A DNA stretch of 64,000 nucleotides from Rhodococcus yunnanensis NBRC 103083 (GTDB taxonomy: Bacteria > Actinomycetota > Actinomycetes > Mycobacteriales > Mycobacteriaceae), in the NCBI RefSeq assembly GCF_001895005.1, contig NZ_BCXH01000003.1, forward strand, positions 62,001 through 126,000, written 5' to 3'. Shown piece after piece: positions 49,444 to 62,842 of this stretch. Position 1 is the first letter of the stretch. Each line of letters opens with the position of its first letter. Under the pieces are notes generated by a model that worked only from the letters and a program-made list of their open reading frames with translations, had not been told where the DNA came from and made no database searches. Both the position numbers and the translations under genes were made by a program.

Positions 49444-50135
49444 GTGCTCGCCTGGTTCGCCGGCCCGGCATCGCGGCCGACCTCGCGGCCGAACAGCCTG
49501 CCGACGAACTGCGAGACAGCGGCGTCGGCCTGCATTCCCTGGCTGCGGACACCCCGGACCGCCTCCGCGGACAGCGATCCCGTCGACTCGCGGATGATGT
49601 CCGGTAGGTCGACGCCGTCGATGACGAAATTGGCCAGCGCGATCAAGTCGACTCGTGCAATTGCACCGTCGAGGTCGACTCGCGCGACGGCTCTGTCGAG
49701 GTCGACTCGCGCAACGGCTCTGTCGAGGTCCACGCGCGCGACCTGACGGTCGAGGTCGACGGTGTCGACGACGGCGTCGAGGTCGACGCGTCGGACTGCT
49801 GCATCCAGATCGACTCGTGCGACGGCCTTGTCGAGGTCGACTCCTTCGATGATGGAGTCGATGTCGACGTTCTCGCGGATCAGACGCGTCAGGTCGATCT
49901 CGTCGAGCGCTGCCGCCACGATCTTGACGATGGTCGCCCGCAACACGGCATCGGCCAACAGGGTGGCTGCGGCGATCGCGCGCTCGCCGCGACCGGACAC
50001 GGTCCGAACGGTGTCTCCGATCATCGGCAGCCGAGTGAGTCCGCGAACGGCACCGCGAACGACGCTGCGTGCGGCACCTGTCGCGGTCACCGCGGTTCCC
50101 ACGGCCAGCGGCACGAGATGTACTTCGTTCGACAC
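49440..50135 (-). CDS. Protein with eight nine-residue VDLDxAVAR repeats
   Basis: 231 residues. N-terminal region 1-90 is helical and basic (TGAARSVVRGAVRGLTRLPM). Residues about 99-170 are eight units of nine residues with consensus VDLD-x-A-V-A-R (KAVAR, AAVRR, AVVDT, RQVAR, RAVAR twice, GAIAR, then ALANF). The pattern predicts a regular solenoid or amphipathic surface with acidic and basic rows. No signal peptide. Widely seen next to RDD genes in actinobacteria as far as I recall; function unknown. Confidence 0.8.
   Translation of the reverse strand: MSNEVHLVPLAVGTAVTATGAARSVVRGAVRGLTRLPMIGDTVRTVSGRGERAIAAATLLADAVLRATIVKIVAAALDEIDLTRLIRENVDIDSIIEGVDLDKAVARVDLDAAVRRVDLDAVVDTVDLDRQVARVDLDRAVARVDLDRAVARVDLDGAIARVDLIALANFVIDGVDLPDIIRESTGSLSAEAVRGVRSQGMQADAAVSQFVGRLFGREVGRDAGPANQAST
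49626..49841 (-). repeat. 27-bp coding repeats, eight units
   Basis: The VDLD units are 27 bp each. Those in the middle are near-identical in DNA as well as protein (gtcgaggtcgactcgcgc), which points to slippage or gene conversion within the gene; outer units have diverged. Confidence 0.85.
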
Positions 50136-50296
50136 CGTTGCTCACCGCCTCTCCGAGTCAGTAGATCATCCCAGTTCACGGGCGGGTGCGGGAACATTCT
50201 CACGCTGTAGCCACAGCCTATTCGGACAAATCTCTCAGGAAGTTGACAGGTCGAGAAACCCCATCGGGGTTGAAGGTGCAACTAGCATTGGCCGCT

Positions 50297-50989
50297 ATGA
50301 CAAAGAAATGGTGGATCGTAGGGGCAGTGGTCGTCGTGATCGTGGCACTCGGCCTGACGGTGGGTCCGTGGGCGTACGGAAAGTTCTTCGCCGAGGACGA
50401 CGCACCCGCGGCGACGGTGTCGACGTCCGGTGCTGTGGCAGCGACGACGGACGACCTCGACGGAACCTGGACCATCGTCCCCGGCGACGCGTCGAACACG
50501 ACTGCGGCCGGATACACCGTCGAGGAGGTCCTGAACGGAGCCGATGTCACCGTCGTCGGATCGACGACCGAGGTCAGTGGTGATGTGACCATCGCCGACA
50601 ACTCGTTGACCGCGGGTGAGGTGACGGTCCAGACCGGATCGATCACCACCGACAGTGACCGGCGGGACAGCCAGTTCCGCGGCAACATCTTCGACACCGC
50701 CACTCATCCGACCGCGACGTTCACGTTCGATTCGCCCGTCGATCTGTCCTCGATCCCGAAGGACGGCACGACCACGACGGTCACCGTCGACGGAACGCTG
50801 ACGTTGAAGGATCAGGCCAAGAAGGTCTCCGTCGAGATGGAGGTGCTGCAGTCCGGTGACGCGCTCATCGCGTCGGGAAGCATTCCGACGACGTGGACCG
50901 ACTACGGAATCGAGCCACCGTCACTGGGATTCGTCACCGTCGAAGGTTCGGGATCGGTCGACTTCCTGATCAACCTGAACTCGAACTAG
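50297..50989 (+). CDS. YceI-family protein, membrane anchored
   Basis: 230 residues from the ATG at 50297. An N-terminal helix WWIVGAVVVVIVALGLTVGP anchors it, then the YceI beta-barrel from about residue 52 (DLDGTWTIVPGDASNTTAAG to the end), with ATFTFDSPVDLSS and DGTLTLKDQAKKVSVEMEVL. YceI proteins bind isoprenoid-like lipids outside the cytoplasm. The last 20 bases overlap the convergent desaturase gene. Confidence 0.88.
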   Translation: MTKKWWIVGAVVVVIVALGLTVGPWAYGKFFAEDDAPAATVSTSGAVAATTDDLDGTWTIVPGDASNTTAAGYTVEEVLNGADVTVVGSTTEVSGDVTIADNSLTAGEVTVQTGSITTDSDRRDSQFRGNIFDTATHPTATFTFDSPVDLSSIPKDGTTTTVTVDGTLTLKDQAKKVSVEMEVLQSGDALIASGSIPTTWTDYGIEPPSLGFVTVEGSGSVDFLINLNSN

Positions 50990-51878
50990 TTCGGATCGTT
51001 TTCGGCTCGCTCGGCGTCCACCCCGGCGGGCCGAGAACGAACCCCAATCGTTCACGCCACGACCGCGATGCCGCTACATCCCTTGCGATGGAGCGGTATT
51101 CGTGTGTCTGGAGTGTCCAGATGTTGTACGTGTCCACCGGCTTGGTCAAACCGTAGTGCGGCCGGGCGAGTTCGTCGGCGTAACTTCCGAAGAGGCGATC
51201 CCAGACGATGAAGATTCCGCCGTAGTTCTTGTCCAGGTATTCGGGGTCGCGGCCGTGGTGAACGCGATGGTGCGATGGAGTGTTGAACACGAATTCGATC
51301 GGACGCGGGAGCTTGTCGATGCGTTCGGTGTGTACCCAGAATTGGTAGACCAGATTGACCCCGAAGCCGGCGAACACCATCCACGGCGGAATTCCCAACA
51401 GGGGCAACGGAAGCCACATGACCACCTCGCCGCTGTTGTTCCATTTCTGGCGAAGTGCGGTACTGAAATTGAAGTACTCGCTGGAATGGTGAGCTTGGTG
51501 TGTCGCCCAGATGACCCGTGTTCGGTGGGCGATCCGATGGTAGGTGTAGAACAGCACGTCGACCCCGACGATCAGAATCACCCAGGTGTACCAGGCATCG
51601 GCAGGCAGGTGCCATGGCGCGACGTAGGCGTACAGCGCCGCGTAGCCGAAGAGGGCGAGCGTCTTCCATACCGTGGTCGTCGCGATGGAGACCAAGCCCA
51701 TTCCCACGCTGGCACGGGCGTCGGCGCCCTGATAGCTGCCGCGTTCACCCTCTTCGAGTTTGGCTGCGGCGAACCATTCGATGGCCAGAAGGGCGACGAA
51801 CGCGGGAATGGCGAGCGCCACGGGGTCGCGAAGAGGCTCGGGCAGTGAGTTCCAGGCAGAACCGACCCACTCGAACAT
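50970..51878 (-). CDS. Sterol desaturase/fatty-acid hydroxylase-type membrane diiron enzyme
   Basis: 302 residues, four or five membrane helices. Histidine boxes are present: HRIAH (about 114-118), HQAHH (about 127-131) and HRVHH (about 204-208), plus further histidines in TERIDKLPRP-adjacent loops and HYGLTKP. Membrane oxygenase that hydroxylates or desaturates lipid chains; substrate unknown. A TetR-like palindrome lies 15 bases upstream of the start. Confidence 0.9.
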   Translation of the reverse strand: MFEWVGSAWNSLPEPLRDPVALAIPAFVALLAIEWFAAAKLEEGERGSYQGADARASVGMGLVSIATTTVWKTLALFGYAALYAYVAPWHLPADAWYTWVILIVGVDVLFYTYHRIAHRTRVIWATHQAHHSSEYFNFSTALRQKWNNSGEVVMWLPLPLLGIPPWMVFAGFGVNLVYQFWVHTERIDKLPRPIEFVFNTPSHHRVHHGRDPEYLDKNYGGIFIVWDRLFGSYADELARPHYGLTKPVDTYNIWTLQTHEYRSIARDVAASRSWRERLGFVLGPPGWTPSEPKTIRTSSSSG

Positions 51879-51892
51879 CCGACCGCTCCTTT

Positions 51893-51921
51893 GCGTGACA
51901 CTTTCATGCTCAGTGTAACGC
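51893..51921. promoter_or_regulatory. Operator-like inverted repeat before the desaturase gene
   Basis: GCGTGACACT, nine bases, AGTGTAACGC: a 10-9-10 inverted repeat with one mismatch, starting 15 bases from the desaturase ATG. It looks like a TetR-type operator. The TetR gene 0.7 kb away has a different site, so the binder is unknown. Confidence 0.5.
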
Positions 51922-51988
51922 AGAGGATGTGACAGTGGCCATAGCTGGGTACGCGTGGGTGCGACGAGAGATCAGGAGATTGGCCTAT

Positions 51989-52009
51989 TTCCTATTCGAA
52001 TGGTAGGAA
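51989..52009. promoter_or_regulatory. Inverted repeat upstream of the Rrf2 gene
   Basis: TTCCTA, nine bases, TAGGAA, 28 bases before the GTG start. AT-rich and symmetric, as Rrf2 operators are; likely autoregulation. Confidence 0.6.
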
Positions 52010-52037
52010 TTAGGGACGGCCACCGAAGGAGAACGCA

Positions 52038-52493
52038 GTGCACATTACCGCCAAGGCGGACTATGCCGTGCGTACTCTTCTCGAACTCGCGGCGTCGCAC
52101 GGTGCACCGGGCAAGGCCGAGGCGCTTGCATCCGCGCAGAACATCCCGCACAAGTTCCTGGAATCGGTGTTGTCGGATCTGAGGCGCGCCGACCTGGTGC
52201 GCAGTCGACGCGGCCCCGATGGCGGATATTGGCTGGCACGACCCTCGGCCGAGATATCGATCGCGGATGTGGTCAGAGCCGTCGAGGGCCCGTTGGCTTC
52301 GGTTCGCGGCCAGCGCCCCGAGGATGTCGATTATCCGGGGCCTGCGCAACCACTGCGGTTGGTCTGGCTCGCGGTGCGCGCCAACATGCGAGCGGTGTTG
52401 GAGGAGGTGACGTTGGCGGACATCGTCGACGAGCATCTTCCGTCCGTCATCATGGATCTGACGGCCGACCCGGCGGCCTGGGCGCGGCGCTGA
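52038..52493 (+). CDS. Rrf2-family regulator without cysteines
   Basis: 151 residues from GTG at 52038 after GAAGGAGAA. Rrf2 winged helix: ITAKADYAVRTLLELAASHG, then QNIPHKFLESVLSDLRRADL and RRGPDGGYWLARPSAEISIA. Iron-sulfur Rrf2 proteins (IscR, NsrR, RsrR) have three cysteines after the wing; this protein has none, so it cannot bind a cluster by cysteine and probably senses a small molecule, as CymR-like members do. Target beyond itself is unknown. Confidence 0.87.
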   Translation: MHITAKADYAVRTLLELAASHGAPGKAEALASAQNIPHKFLESVLSDLRRADLVRSRRGPDGGYWLARPSAEISIADVVRAVEGPLASVRGQRPEDVDYPGPAQPLRLVWLAVRANMRAVLEEVTLADIVDEHLPSVIMDLTADPAAWARR

Positions 52494-52565
52494 CGGGCGG
52501 ACGCTCGCATTCGGCAGTGTGGTACACCGCACACTCACCCGGTGATGTGAGCGATCGTACAACGA

Positions 52566-52597
52566 TGCAGACCTGTGCAACATTGCAGAACTCTGCA
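52566..52597. promoter_or_regulatory. Two tandem operator sites before the TetR-MMPL operon
   Basis: TGCAGA-AC-TCTGCA (52584-52597) is a perfect 6-2-6 inverted repeat; TGCAGA-CC-TGTGCA (52566-52579) is an imperfect second copy 18 bp upstream. They end 20 bases before the TetR ATG. Two adjacent TetR dimers could bind. Confidence 0.65.
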
Positions 52598-52617
52598 CAT
52601 TCCGTAGGTTGGAGGGC

Positions 52618-53235
52618 ATGCCCGAACAGCCCGGTTTGCGAGACCTGAAGAAGGCCGCAACGCGCGACGCTCTCGGGCTCGCCGCCGTGCGTCTGGCGAA
52701 GGTTCGGGGTCTGCATGCGGTGACAGCCGATGCAATTGCTGCCGAGGCAGGAGTGTCCACCCGGACATTCCACAATTACTTCGCCAACAAGGAAGAAGCA
52801 ATCCTTCAGCACCTCGAGTCGTCTGCACTCGTATGGTTCGACATTCTCCGTGCACGTCCCGCAGGCGAGCCGATCTGGACTTCCCTACGTCACGTGGCCA
52901 TCTCGGTCGTGACCGATCCCCAGCGGGACCTCGCCGAGACGTTCGCCGTGGCTCGACTCGTCGAGGCGCACCCGAACGTCGTGGCCCGCAAGCTCGAACT
53001 CCACCAGTCGATCAGCCGGGTGCTCGGCGAAGCGATAGCCGAACGTACCGGCACGGACCTCGACCGCGACATGTATCCCAACCTGCTGCAGATGGCAGTA
53101 GGAGGAGCAGTCGCGGCCGCACTCAACGTCTGGATCAACAACCCCACAGGAGCAACGCCGGAACAGCTCGTCGAGGACGCATTCGATCAACTGCAGGCCG
53201 GCATCCCGGACCCGCGCGAACCGAAAACAAACTGA
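52618..53235 (+). CDS. TetR-family regulator of an MMPL transporter
   Basis: 205 residues from the ATG at 52618, after GGAGGG. Helix-turn-helix about residues 25-60: VRGLHAVTADAIAAEAGVST, then RTFHNYFANKEEAILQHLES. The C-terminal domain resembles that of MftR/AcrR-like repressors (MAVGGAVAAALNVWINNP). Eleven bases before the MMPL start; the pair is a typical repressor-efflux unit. Confidence 0.88.
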   Translation: MPEQPGLRDLKKAATRDALGLAAVRLAKVRGLHAVTADAIAAEAGVSTRTFHNYFANKEEAILQHLESSALVWFDILRARPAGEPIWTSLRHVAISVVTDPQRDLAETFAVARLVEAHPNVVARKLELHQSISRVLGEAIAERTGTDLDRDMYPNLLQMAVGGAVAAALNVWINNPTGATPEQLVEDAFDQLQAGIPDPREPKTN

Positions 53236-53246
53236 GGAGCCGACCA

Positions 53247-55565
53247 GTGGCCACCTATCTGTATCGAATCGGGAAGTTCGCCTACCGGCGAAAAGGCATC
53301 GTCATCGCACTGTGGCTCGCACTTCTGGTGCTCGCAGGCGTCGGCGCAACCACGCTGTCCGGCCCGACGGCCAACTCGTTCAGCATTCCGGGCACGCCGG
53401 CTCAGTCGGCACTCGACCTGCAGAGCGAGCGATTCAGCAACACCAAGGATCCGTTCAGCGCAGTCGAGGCCGACTACGTGTTCGCCGCACCGGACGGGCA
53501 GAGCCTCGACACGCCCGCGTACACCGCGGCCATCGATGCCACCATCGCCGAGATCGACAAGATCGGTGACGTCGATCCATCGGTCAAACCAGGTGGCCAG
53601 CAGCCGCTCGCCAACCCGGTCGCAGGCAACACCGCGATCGTCGATCAGTACAACGAGGTGGCGGAGAAGGACGGCACCGCGCCGGACGTCGCAGCAGCCA
53701 ATGCGGCAGCGCTGTCGCCGCTCAGCCCCAACGGCAACGTCGGCACACTGACCGTCCCGATCACGGCCGAACTCGCCGATGTCACCGACACACTGCGCAC
53801 CGATCTCGACGAGGCCGCGCAGCCCGCCCGAGATGCAGGTCTGACCGTCGAACTCGGCGGAAGCGTCGCACAGTCGGCTGCTCCTCCGGGCGGCACGTCC
53901 GAGCTCGTCGGTCTGGCCGTCGCAGCGATCGTGCTTCTCATCATGTTCGGCTCCGCGGCTGCAGCCAGCCTGCCGCTCATCACCGCTATCGTCGGCATCG
54001 GCATCAGCAGCCTTGCCATCACCACGGCGTCCGGTTTCGCCGACCTGTCGTCGTTCACCCCGATCCTCGCGGTGATGATCGGGCTTGCCGTCGCGATCGA
54101 CTACTCCCTGTTCATCCTGGCTCGATACCGCCACGAACTCACGCTCACCGACGACCGGGAAGAGGCCGTCGGGCGTTCGGTCGGCACGGCAGGCTCGGCC
54201 GTCGTGTTCGCCGGCGCAACGGTGTTGATCGCACTCCTCGCGCTGCGCGTGGTCGGCATTCCGTTCCTGTCTCAGATGGGTATGGCAGCGGCCTTCGCCG
54301 TGTTCATCGCAGTCCTGATCGCGTTGACATTCCTGCCGGCGATGCTCGGCCTCTATCGGGGCAAGGCCTTCGCGGGCAAGATCAAGTTCGTCAACACGAC
54401 CGACCCGGAAGACCCGGACGCGAAGCCGACGAACGGGCTGCGATGGGCACGGTTCCTCGTCAAACGCCCGTTGCTCGGACTGATCGGCGGCGTTGTACTC
54501 CTCGGCGTCATCGCAGGCCCCACGACAGGGCTGTCACTGGCGTTGCCGTCCATCGCAACCTCCGACCCGTCGACGTCGGTGCGCAAAGCCTACGACCTGG
54601 AGGAGAAAGGATTCGGGCCGGGTAAGGCAGGACCTCTGCTGACCATCGTCGACGCGTCGGGCGTGGCGGACGCCGACCGTACTGCGGCCTTCCAGCAGGT
54701 CGTCGACGCGATCTACGAAGAGGACGACGTCACCAATGCGCAGGTCGTCGCGATCAACGAGGCAGGCGATACCGCTCAGATTCTCGTGACCCCGTCGAGC
54801 GGACCGAACAGTCAGGAGACCAAGGATCTCGTCGCCAATCTGCGTGCCGCGGAATCCGGCGTCGAGGAGAGCACCGGTGCCTCGTACGGCGTGACCGGGC
54901 AGACAGCGCTCGAGCTCGACGTCTCGGAGCGACTGCAGAACGCGCTCGTGCCGTATCTGGCCGTCGTCGTCGGACTCGCGTTCGTGCTGCTGATGGTGGT
55001 GTTCCGCTCGATTCTCGTGCCGTTGACCGCAACGATCGGCTTCTTGCTCAGTGTCCTGGCGACATTCGGCGCAACCGTGTTCATCTTCCAAGAAGGTGGC
55101 CTCGGACTGATCAGCAACCCGCAGCCCATCGTGAGCTTCATGCCGATCTTCCTGATCGGTGTCGTGTTCGGTCTCGCGATGGACTACCAGGTGTTCCTCG
55201 TGTCGAGAATGCGCGAGGAGTACGTGCACGGCACTCCCGCCAAGGACGCCGTCGTCAACGGATTCAAGTACGGCGCACGTGTGGTCACCTCGGCCGCGGT
55301 CATCATGATCTCCGTCTTCGCGGCGTTCATGGCCGAACCGGACTCGTTCATCAAGTCGATCGGCTTCGCGCTCGCCGCGGCCGTGTTCTTCGACGCGTTC
55401 GTCGTGCGCATGGTCGTCATCCCGTCGGTGATGGCGTTGCTGGGTGACAAGGCATGGTGGTTGCCGAAGTGGCTCGACAAGATCCTGCCGAACGTCGACA
55501 TCGAAGGCGCCAAGCTCGCGAAGGTGCTACCGAAGCGTGACGAAGAGGAGCCCGTGCCTGCGTAA
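53247..55565 (+). CDS. MMPL-family RND transporter
   Basis: 772 residues from GTG at 53247, seven bases after GAGGAG; the frame is open far upstream but that part overlaps the TetR gene. Twelve helices with two periplasmic loops. Proton-relay segments AVAIDYSLFILARYRHELTL and LAMDYQVFLVSRMREEYVHG are both complete. Drug or lipid export, probably induced through the upstream TetR. Confidence 0.92.
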   Translation: MATYLYRIGKFAYRRKGIVIALWLALLVLAGVGATTLSGPTANSFSIPGTPAQSALDLQSERFSNTKDPFSAVEADYVFAAPDGQSLDTPAYTAAIDATIAEIDKIGDVDPSVKPGGQQPLANPVAGNTAIVDQYNEVAEKDGTAPDVAAANAAALSPLSPNGNVGTLTVPITAELADVTDTLRTDLDEAAQPARDAGLTVELGGSVAQSAAPPGGTSELVGLAVAAIVLLIMFGSAAAASLPLITAIVGIGISSLAITTASGFADLSSFTPILAVMIGLAVAIDYSLFILARYRHELTLTDDREEAVGRSVGTAGSAVVFAGATVLIALLALRVVGIPFLSQMGMAAAFAVFIAVLIALTFLPAMLGLYRGKAFAGKIKFVNTTDPEDPDAKPTNGLRWARFLVKRPLLGLIGGVVLLGVIAGPTTGLSLALPSIATSDPSTSVRKAYDLEEKGFGPGKAGPLLTIVDASGVADADRTAAFQQVVDAIYEEDDVTNAQVVAINEAGDTAQILVTPSSGPNSQETKDLVANLRAAESGVEESTGASYGVTGQTALELDVSERLQNALVPYLAVVVGLAFVLLMVVFRSILVPLTATIGFLLSVLATFGATVFIFQEGGLGLISNPQPIVSFMPIFLIGVVFGLAMDYQVFLVSRMREEYVHGTPAKDAVVNGFKYGARVVTSAAVIMISVFAAFMAEPDSFIKSIGFALAAAVFFDAFVVRMVVIPSVMALLGDKAWWLPKWLDKILPNVDIEGAKLAKVLPKRDEEEPVPA

Positions 55566-55649
55566 AGCGCATGGTGGCCGAGGATTTCCGTGTTCACTCG
55601 AAAAAATATGGAGACTGTTGGACGTGCACACGAGTAATCTTCGGCCATC

Positions 55650-57376
55650 ATGCTGATTCCGCTACTGAAGACCTATCTGGCTCCGTACAAGCGCGCGATA
55701 ACCGGGTTGATCGCACTGCAATTCGTGGCGACGGCGGCCGCGCTGTATCTGCCGAGTCTCAACGCCGACATCATCGACAACGGTGTGACGCGCGGAGACA
55801 CGAGCTACATACTGAGTACCGGTGGCTGGATGCTGTTGGTCTCACTGGTGCAGATCGTCTGCTCGGTGTCGGCGGTTCTCATCGGCGCCAAAGCGGCAAT
55901 GGGCGCAGGCCGCGATCTGCGCAAGGCGATTCTGCATCGCGTCGGGACGTTCTCGGCGCGTGAGGTCGGCCAGTTCGGTGCGCCGTCGCTGATCACACGC
56001 AACACCAACGACGTGCAGCAGGTGCAGCTGCTGATCGTCATGGGATTCACGATCGTCGTCATGGCGCCGATCATGTGTATCGGCGGCGTGATCATGGCGC
56101 TGCGCGAGGATCTCGGCCTGTCGTGGATCCTGCTCATCGCAGTACCGGGACTCGCGATCTCGATGGGCCTCATCGTTGTTCGCATGGTCCCCGGATTCCG
56201 ATCCATGCAGGTCAGGATCGATGCCGTCAATCGGGTTCTGCGCGAGCAGATCACCGGCATTCGCGTCGTGCGGGCGTTCGTGCGTGAGCGCTTCGAGATC
56301 GAGCGATTCGGTGTGGCCAACGATTCGCTGACGGAAGCGGCGTTGCGCGTCGGCCGGCTCATGGCGCTGATGTTTCCGACCGTCATGCTCATCAGCAACG
56401 TGACCAGCGTGGCCGTCATCTGGTTCGGTGGTCATGCGATCAACGACGGCACGATGGAAATCGGGGCGCTGACCGCGCTTCTCAGTTACATCATGTTGAT
56501 CCTGATGTCGGTCATGATGGCGTCGTTCATCGCGATGATGGTCCCGCGGGCTTCGGTCTGTGCCGACCGCATCAGTCAGGTGCTGGCCACCGAGTCCTCG
56601 GTGGTACTGCCGGTCGATCCGAAACCGTTTGCGACGACGCCCGGTGTCGTCGAGCTTCGCGACGCCGAATTCTCGTTCCCCGGAGCCGAGTTCCCGGTGC
56701 TGTGCGGGGTGAACTTCCGCGCCGAACCGGGCAAGGTCACCGCCATCATCGGCGGAACCGGTTCCGGTAAGTCCACGCTGATCAATCTGATTCCCCGCCT
56801 CATCGACGTCACCGCAGGCCAGGTGCTCGTCGGTGGGACCGACATCCGTGAGCTCGACATCGACGCGCTCCGCCGCGCGATCGGCCTCATTCCCCAGAAG
56901 CCGTATCTGTTCTCCGGCACCATCGCCAGCAACCTGCGGTACGGCAAGTCCGATGCGACCGACGACGAGCTGTGGGACGCACTGGAGATCGCACAGGGTG
57001 CGGATTTCGTGCGCAAGATGCCCGACGGCCTGGAGACCGCCGTCGCCCAGGGCGGTACGACGGTATCGGGTGGCCAACGCCAACGGCTCGCTATCGCCCG
57101 TGCACTGGTCAGACGCCCGAGTGTCTATCTCTTCGACGACTCGTTCTCCGCCCTCGACCTGACCACCGATGCCAATCTCCGTGCCGCATTGAAGCCGGTC
57201 ATGAAGGATGCCTGCATGATCGTTGTCGCGCAACGTGTATCGACCATCGTCGATGCCGACCAGATACTCGTACTCGACGACGGCAGCCCCGTCGGCCTCG
57301 GTACACACGCCGAGTTGATCGCGACGTGCCCGACGTACGCCGAGATCGTCGACTCCCAGCACGCGGTGGCAGCGTC

Positions 57377-57380
<4 letters not shown>
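55650..57380 (+). CDS. ABC exporter half-transporter, degenerate partner
   Basis: 576 residues, six-helix membrane domain then ATPase domain. Walker A GGTGSGKS, Q-loop LIPQKPYLFSG, signature VSGGQ, but Walker B reads VYLFDDSFSALD (aspartate in place of the catalytic glutamate), and the switch histidine is replaced by glutamine in VVAQRVSTI. So its own catalytic site is inactive; it should pair with the next protein. Stop overlaps the partner GTG (GTGA). Confidence 0.92.
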
Positions 57381-61327
<3,947 letters not shown>

Positions 61328-61351
61328 CCCTTCCGCCGGCACAACACGTGC

Positions 61352-62842
61352 CTACACGGTAGCTGTCACGGCCGCGTCCTTGTCCGACGGCCGGTACGCA
61401 CTGGTGGTGTAGTCGTCGTAGTCCACCGATTTCAGCTGTCCCACGTATTGAGTCGCGAATCCGGGAAACATCGTGGCGTTGAAACCGTCCTCGGTGAGGT
61501 ACCAGCTCGAACATCCCGAGTTCCACGTCGTCTTCTGCAGACGACGCTGGATGTTCTCGTTGTACGCACGCTGGCGATCCGCACGGACGTCGAGAACGAC
61601 GTCGTGAGCCAATGCATGCGAGATGGCGTCGACGAGGTAGTCGATCTGCGCTTCCATGTACACGAGCGCGGAACTGTGTCCCGGGCCGGAGTTGGGACCG
61701 AACGTGAAGTACATGTTCGGGTAGCCGGAGACCGAGATGGACTTGTACGCCTTCGCGCCCGTGCTCCATTCGTCGGCGAGGACGCGGCCGCCACGTCCGG
61801 TGATCGGCACCGGCGTTCCCGTCTTGGAGACGTCGAACCCGGTGGCGAACACGATGACGTCGGCGTGGTGTTCGATGCCCTCGACTGTCCGAATTCCCCT
61901 GGGCGCCAGCCTCGCGATCGGCCACGTCACGAGCGTGCAGTTGTCCTTCTGCAAGGCGGGGTAGTAGTCGCTCGTCATCAGCAGGCGTTTGCAGCCGGCC
62001 CTGAAGCCAGGGGTCAGTTGGCGTCGTAGCCATGGGTCCTTGACCTGACGCCTGAGATGCAGCTTTCCGACGGCTTCCACGACGCGGGTCAGAGGTGAGT
62101 TCCACACGACGCCGAGCGCGACGGATTCGTGTCCCCAGAACCAGGCCTGGCGGGCGAGGGTCTGAGTCTGTGGAAAGCGGCGATAGATGTCCTTCGTTCT
62201 CTGACGCGTCGCGAAGTTGGTGCGGGGCAGCGCCCAACCCGGTGTCCGTTGGAAGACCTTGACCGACTTGGCCACTTTCACCAACTCGGGCACGATCTGT
62301 ACCCCCGACGCTCCGGTGCCGATGACGGCGACCTTCTTGTCGGTGAAGTCGTAGTCGTGATCCCAACGCGCGCTGTGGATCTTGTGGCCCTCGTAGGTCT
62401 CCAGCCCGCGGATCGCCGGGAAGCTCACGTTGGCCAGGGGTCCCGACGCCATGACCACGGCCCGCGCGTGGACGGGCGGCTGGTTATCGAACGTGATCTC
62501 CCACAACGACGTCTGCTCGTTCCAGACCACGCCGTCGACGTTGTGGCCGAAGCGGAAGAACGGGCGCAGGCCGAAGTCGTCCACCATGCGCTCGATGTAC
62601 CGGAGTATCTCCGCACTGCCCGAGTACGTGTGCGACCAGTCGGGATTGGGCGCGAAACTGTAGGAGTACAAGCGGGACGGGATATCGCACGCGGCACCGG
62701 GGTAGGTGTTGTCGCGCCACGTTCCCCCCGGTTCCGTACCGCGCTCGAAGAGAGCGAAATCATGAATTTGCTTCTGTTTCAGTCGTATTGCAGCGCCGAT
62801 TCCCGCGAAGCCGCCGCCGATGATTGCGACATCGAGTGTCAT
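61352..62842 (-). CDS. Flavin-containing Baeyer-Villiger-type monooxygenase
   Basis: 496 residues from the ATG at 62842. FAD site VAIIGGGFAGIGAAIRLKQK at residues 5-24, then GGTWRDNTYPGAACDIPSRL, NADP site VAVIGTGASGVQIVPELVKV, and the fingerprint YEGHKIHSARWD, a variant of FxGxxxHxxxW with tyrosine first. Oxidises ketones to esters or acts on lipids, like MymA-type proteins of mycobacteria. A gene for a diiron protein overlaps its start and an SDR gene precedes that. Confidence 0.9.
   Translation of the reverse strand: MTLDVAIIGGGFAGIGAAIRLKQKQIHDFALFERGTEPGGTWRDNTYPGAACDIPSRLYSYSFAPNPDWSHTYSGSAEILRYIERMVDDFGLRPFFRFGHNVDGVVWNEQTSLWEITFDNQPPVHARAVVMASGPLANVSFPAIRGLETYEGHKIHSARWDHDYDFTDKKVAVIGTGASGVQIVPELVKVAKSVKVFQRTPGWALPRTNFATRQRTKDIYRRFPQTQTLARQAWFWGHESVALGVVWNSPLTRVVEAVGKLHLRRQVKDPWLRRQLTPGFRAGCKRLLMTSDYYPALQKDNCTLVTWPIARLAPRGIRTVEGIEHHADVIVFATGFDVSKTGTPVPITGRGGRVLADEWSTGAKAYKSISVSGYPNMYFTFGPNSGPGHSSALVYMEAQIDYLVDAISHALAHDVVLDVRADRQRAYNENIQRRLQKTTWNSGCSSWYLTEDGFNATMFPGFATQYVGQLKSVDYDDYTTSAYRPSDKDAAVTATV

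Noticed and set aside
52833-53246. Upstream extension of the second MMPL gene to 910 codons
   Set aside because: The extension overlaps the TetR gene in another frame and reads as Arg-rich noise; the GTG at 53247 has a good ribosome site and matches the family N terminus.
55842-57362. 506-codon minus-strand frame opposite an ABC gene, and 625 codons at 57125-59002
   Set aside because: Both mirror ABC transporter genes with complete Walker motifs on the plus strand; they are Asp/His/Arg-rich shadows.
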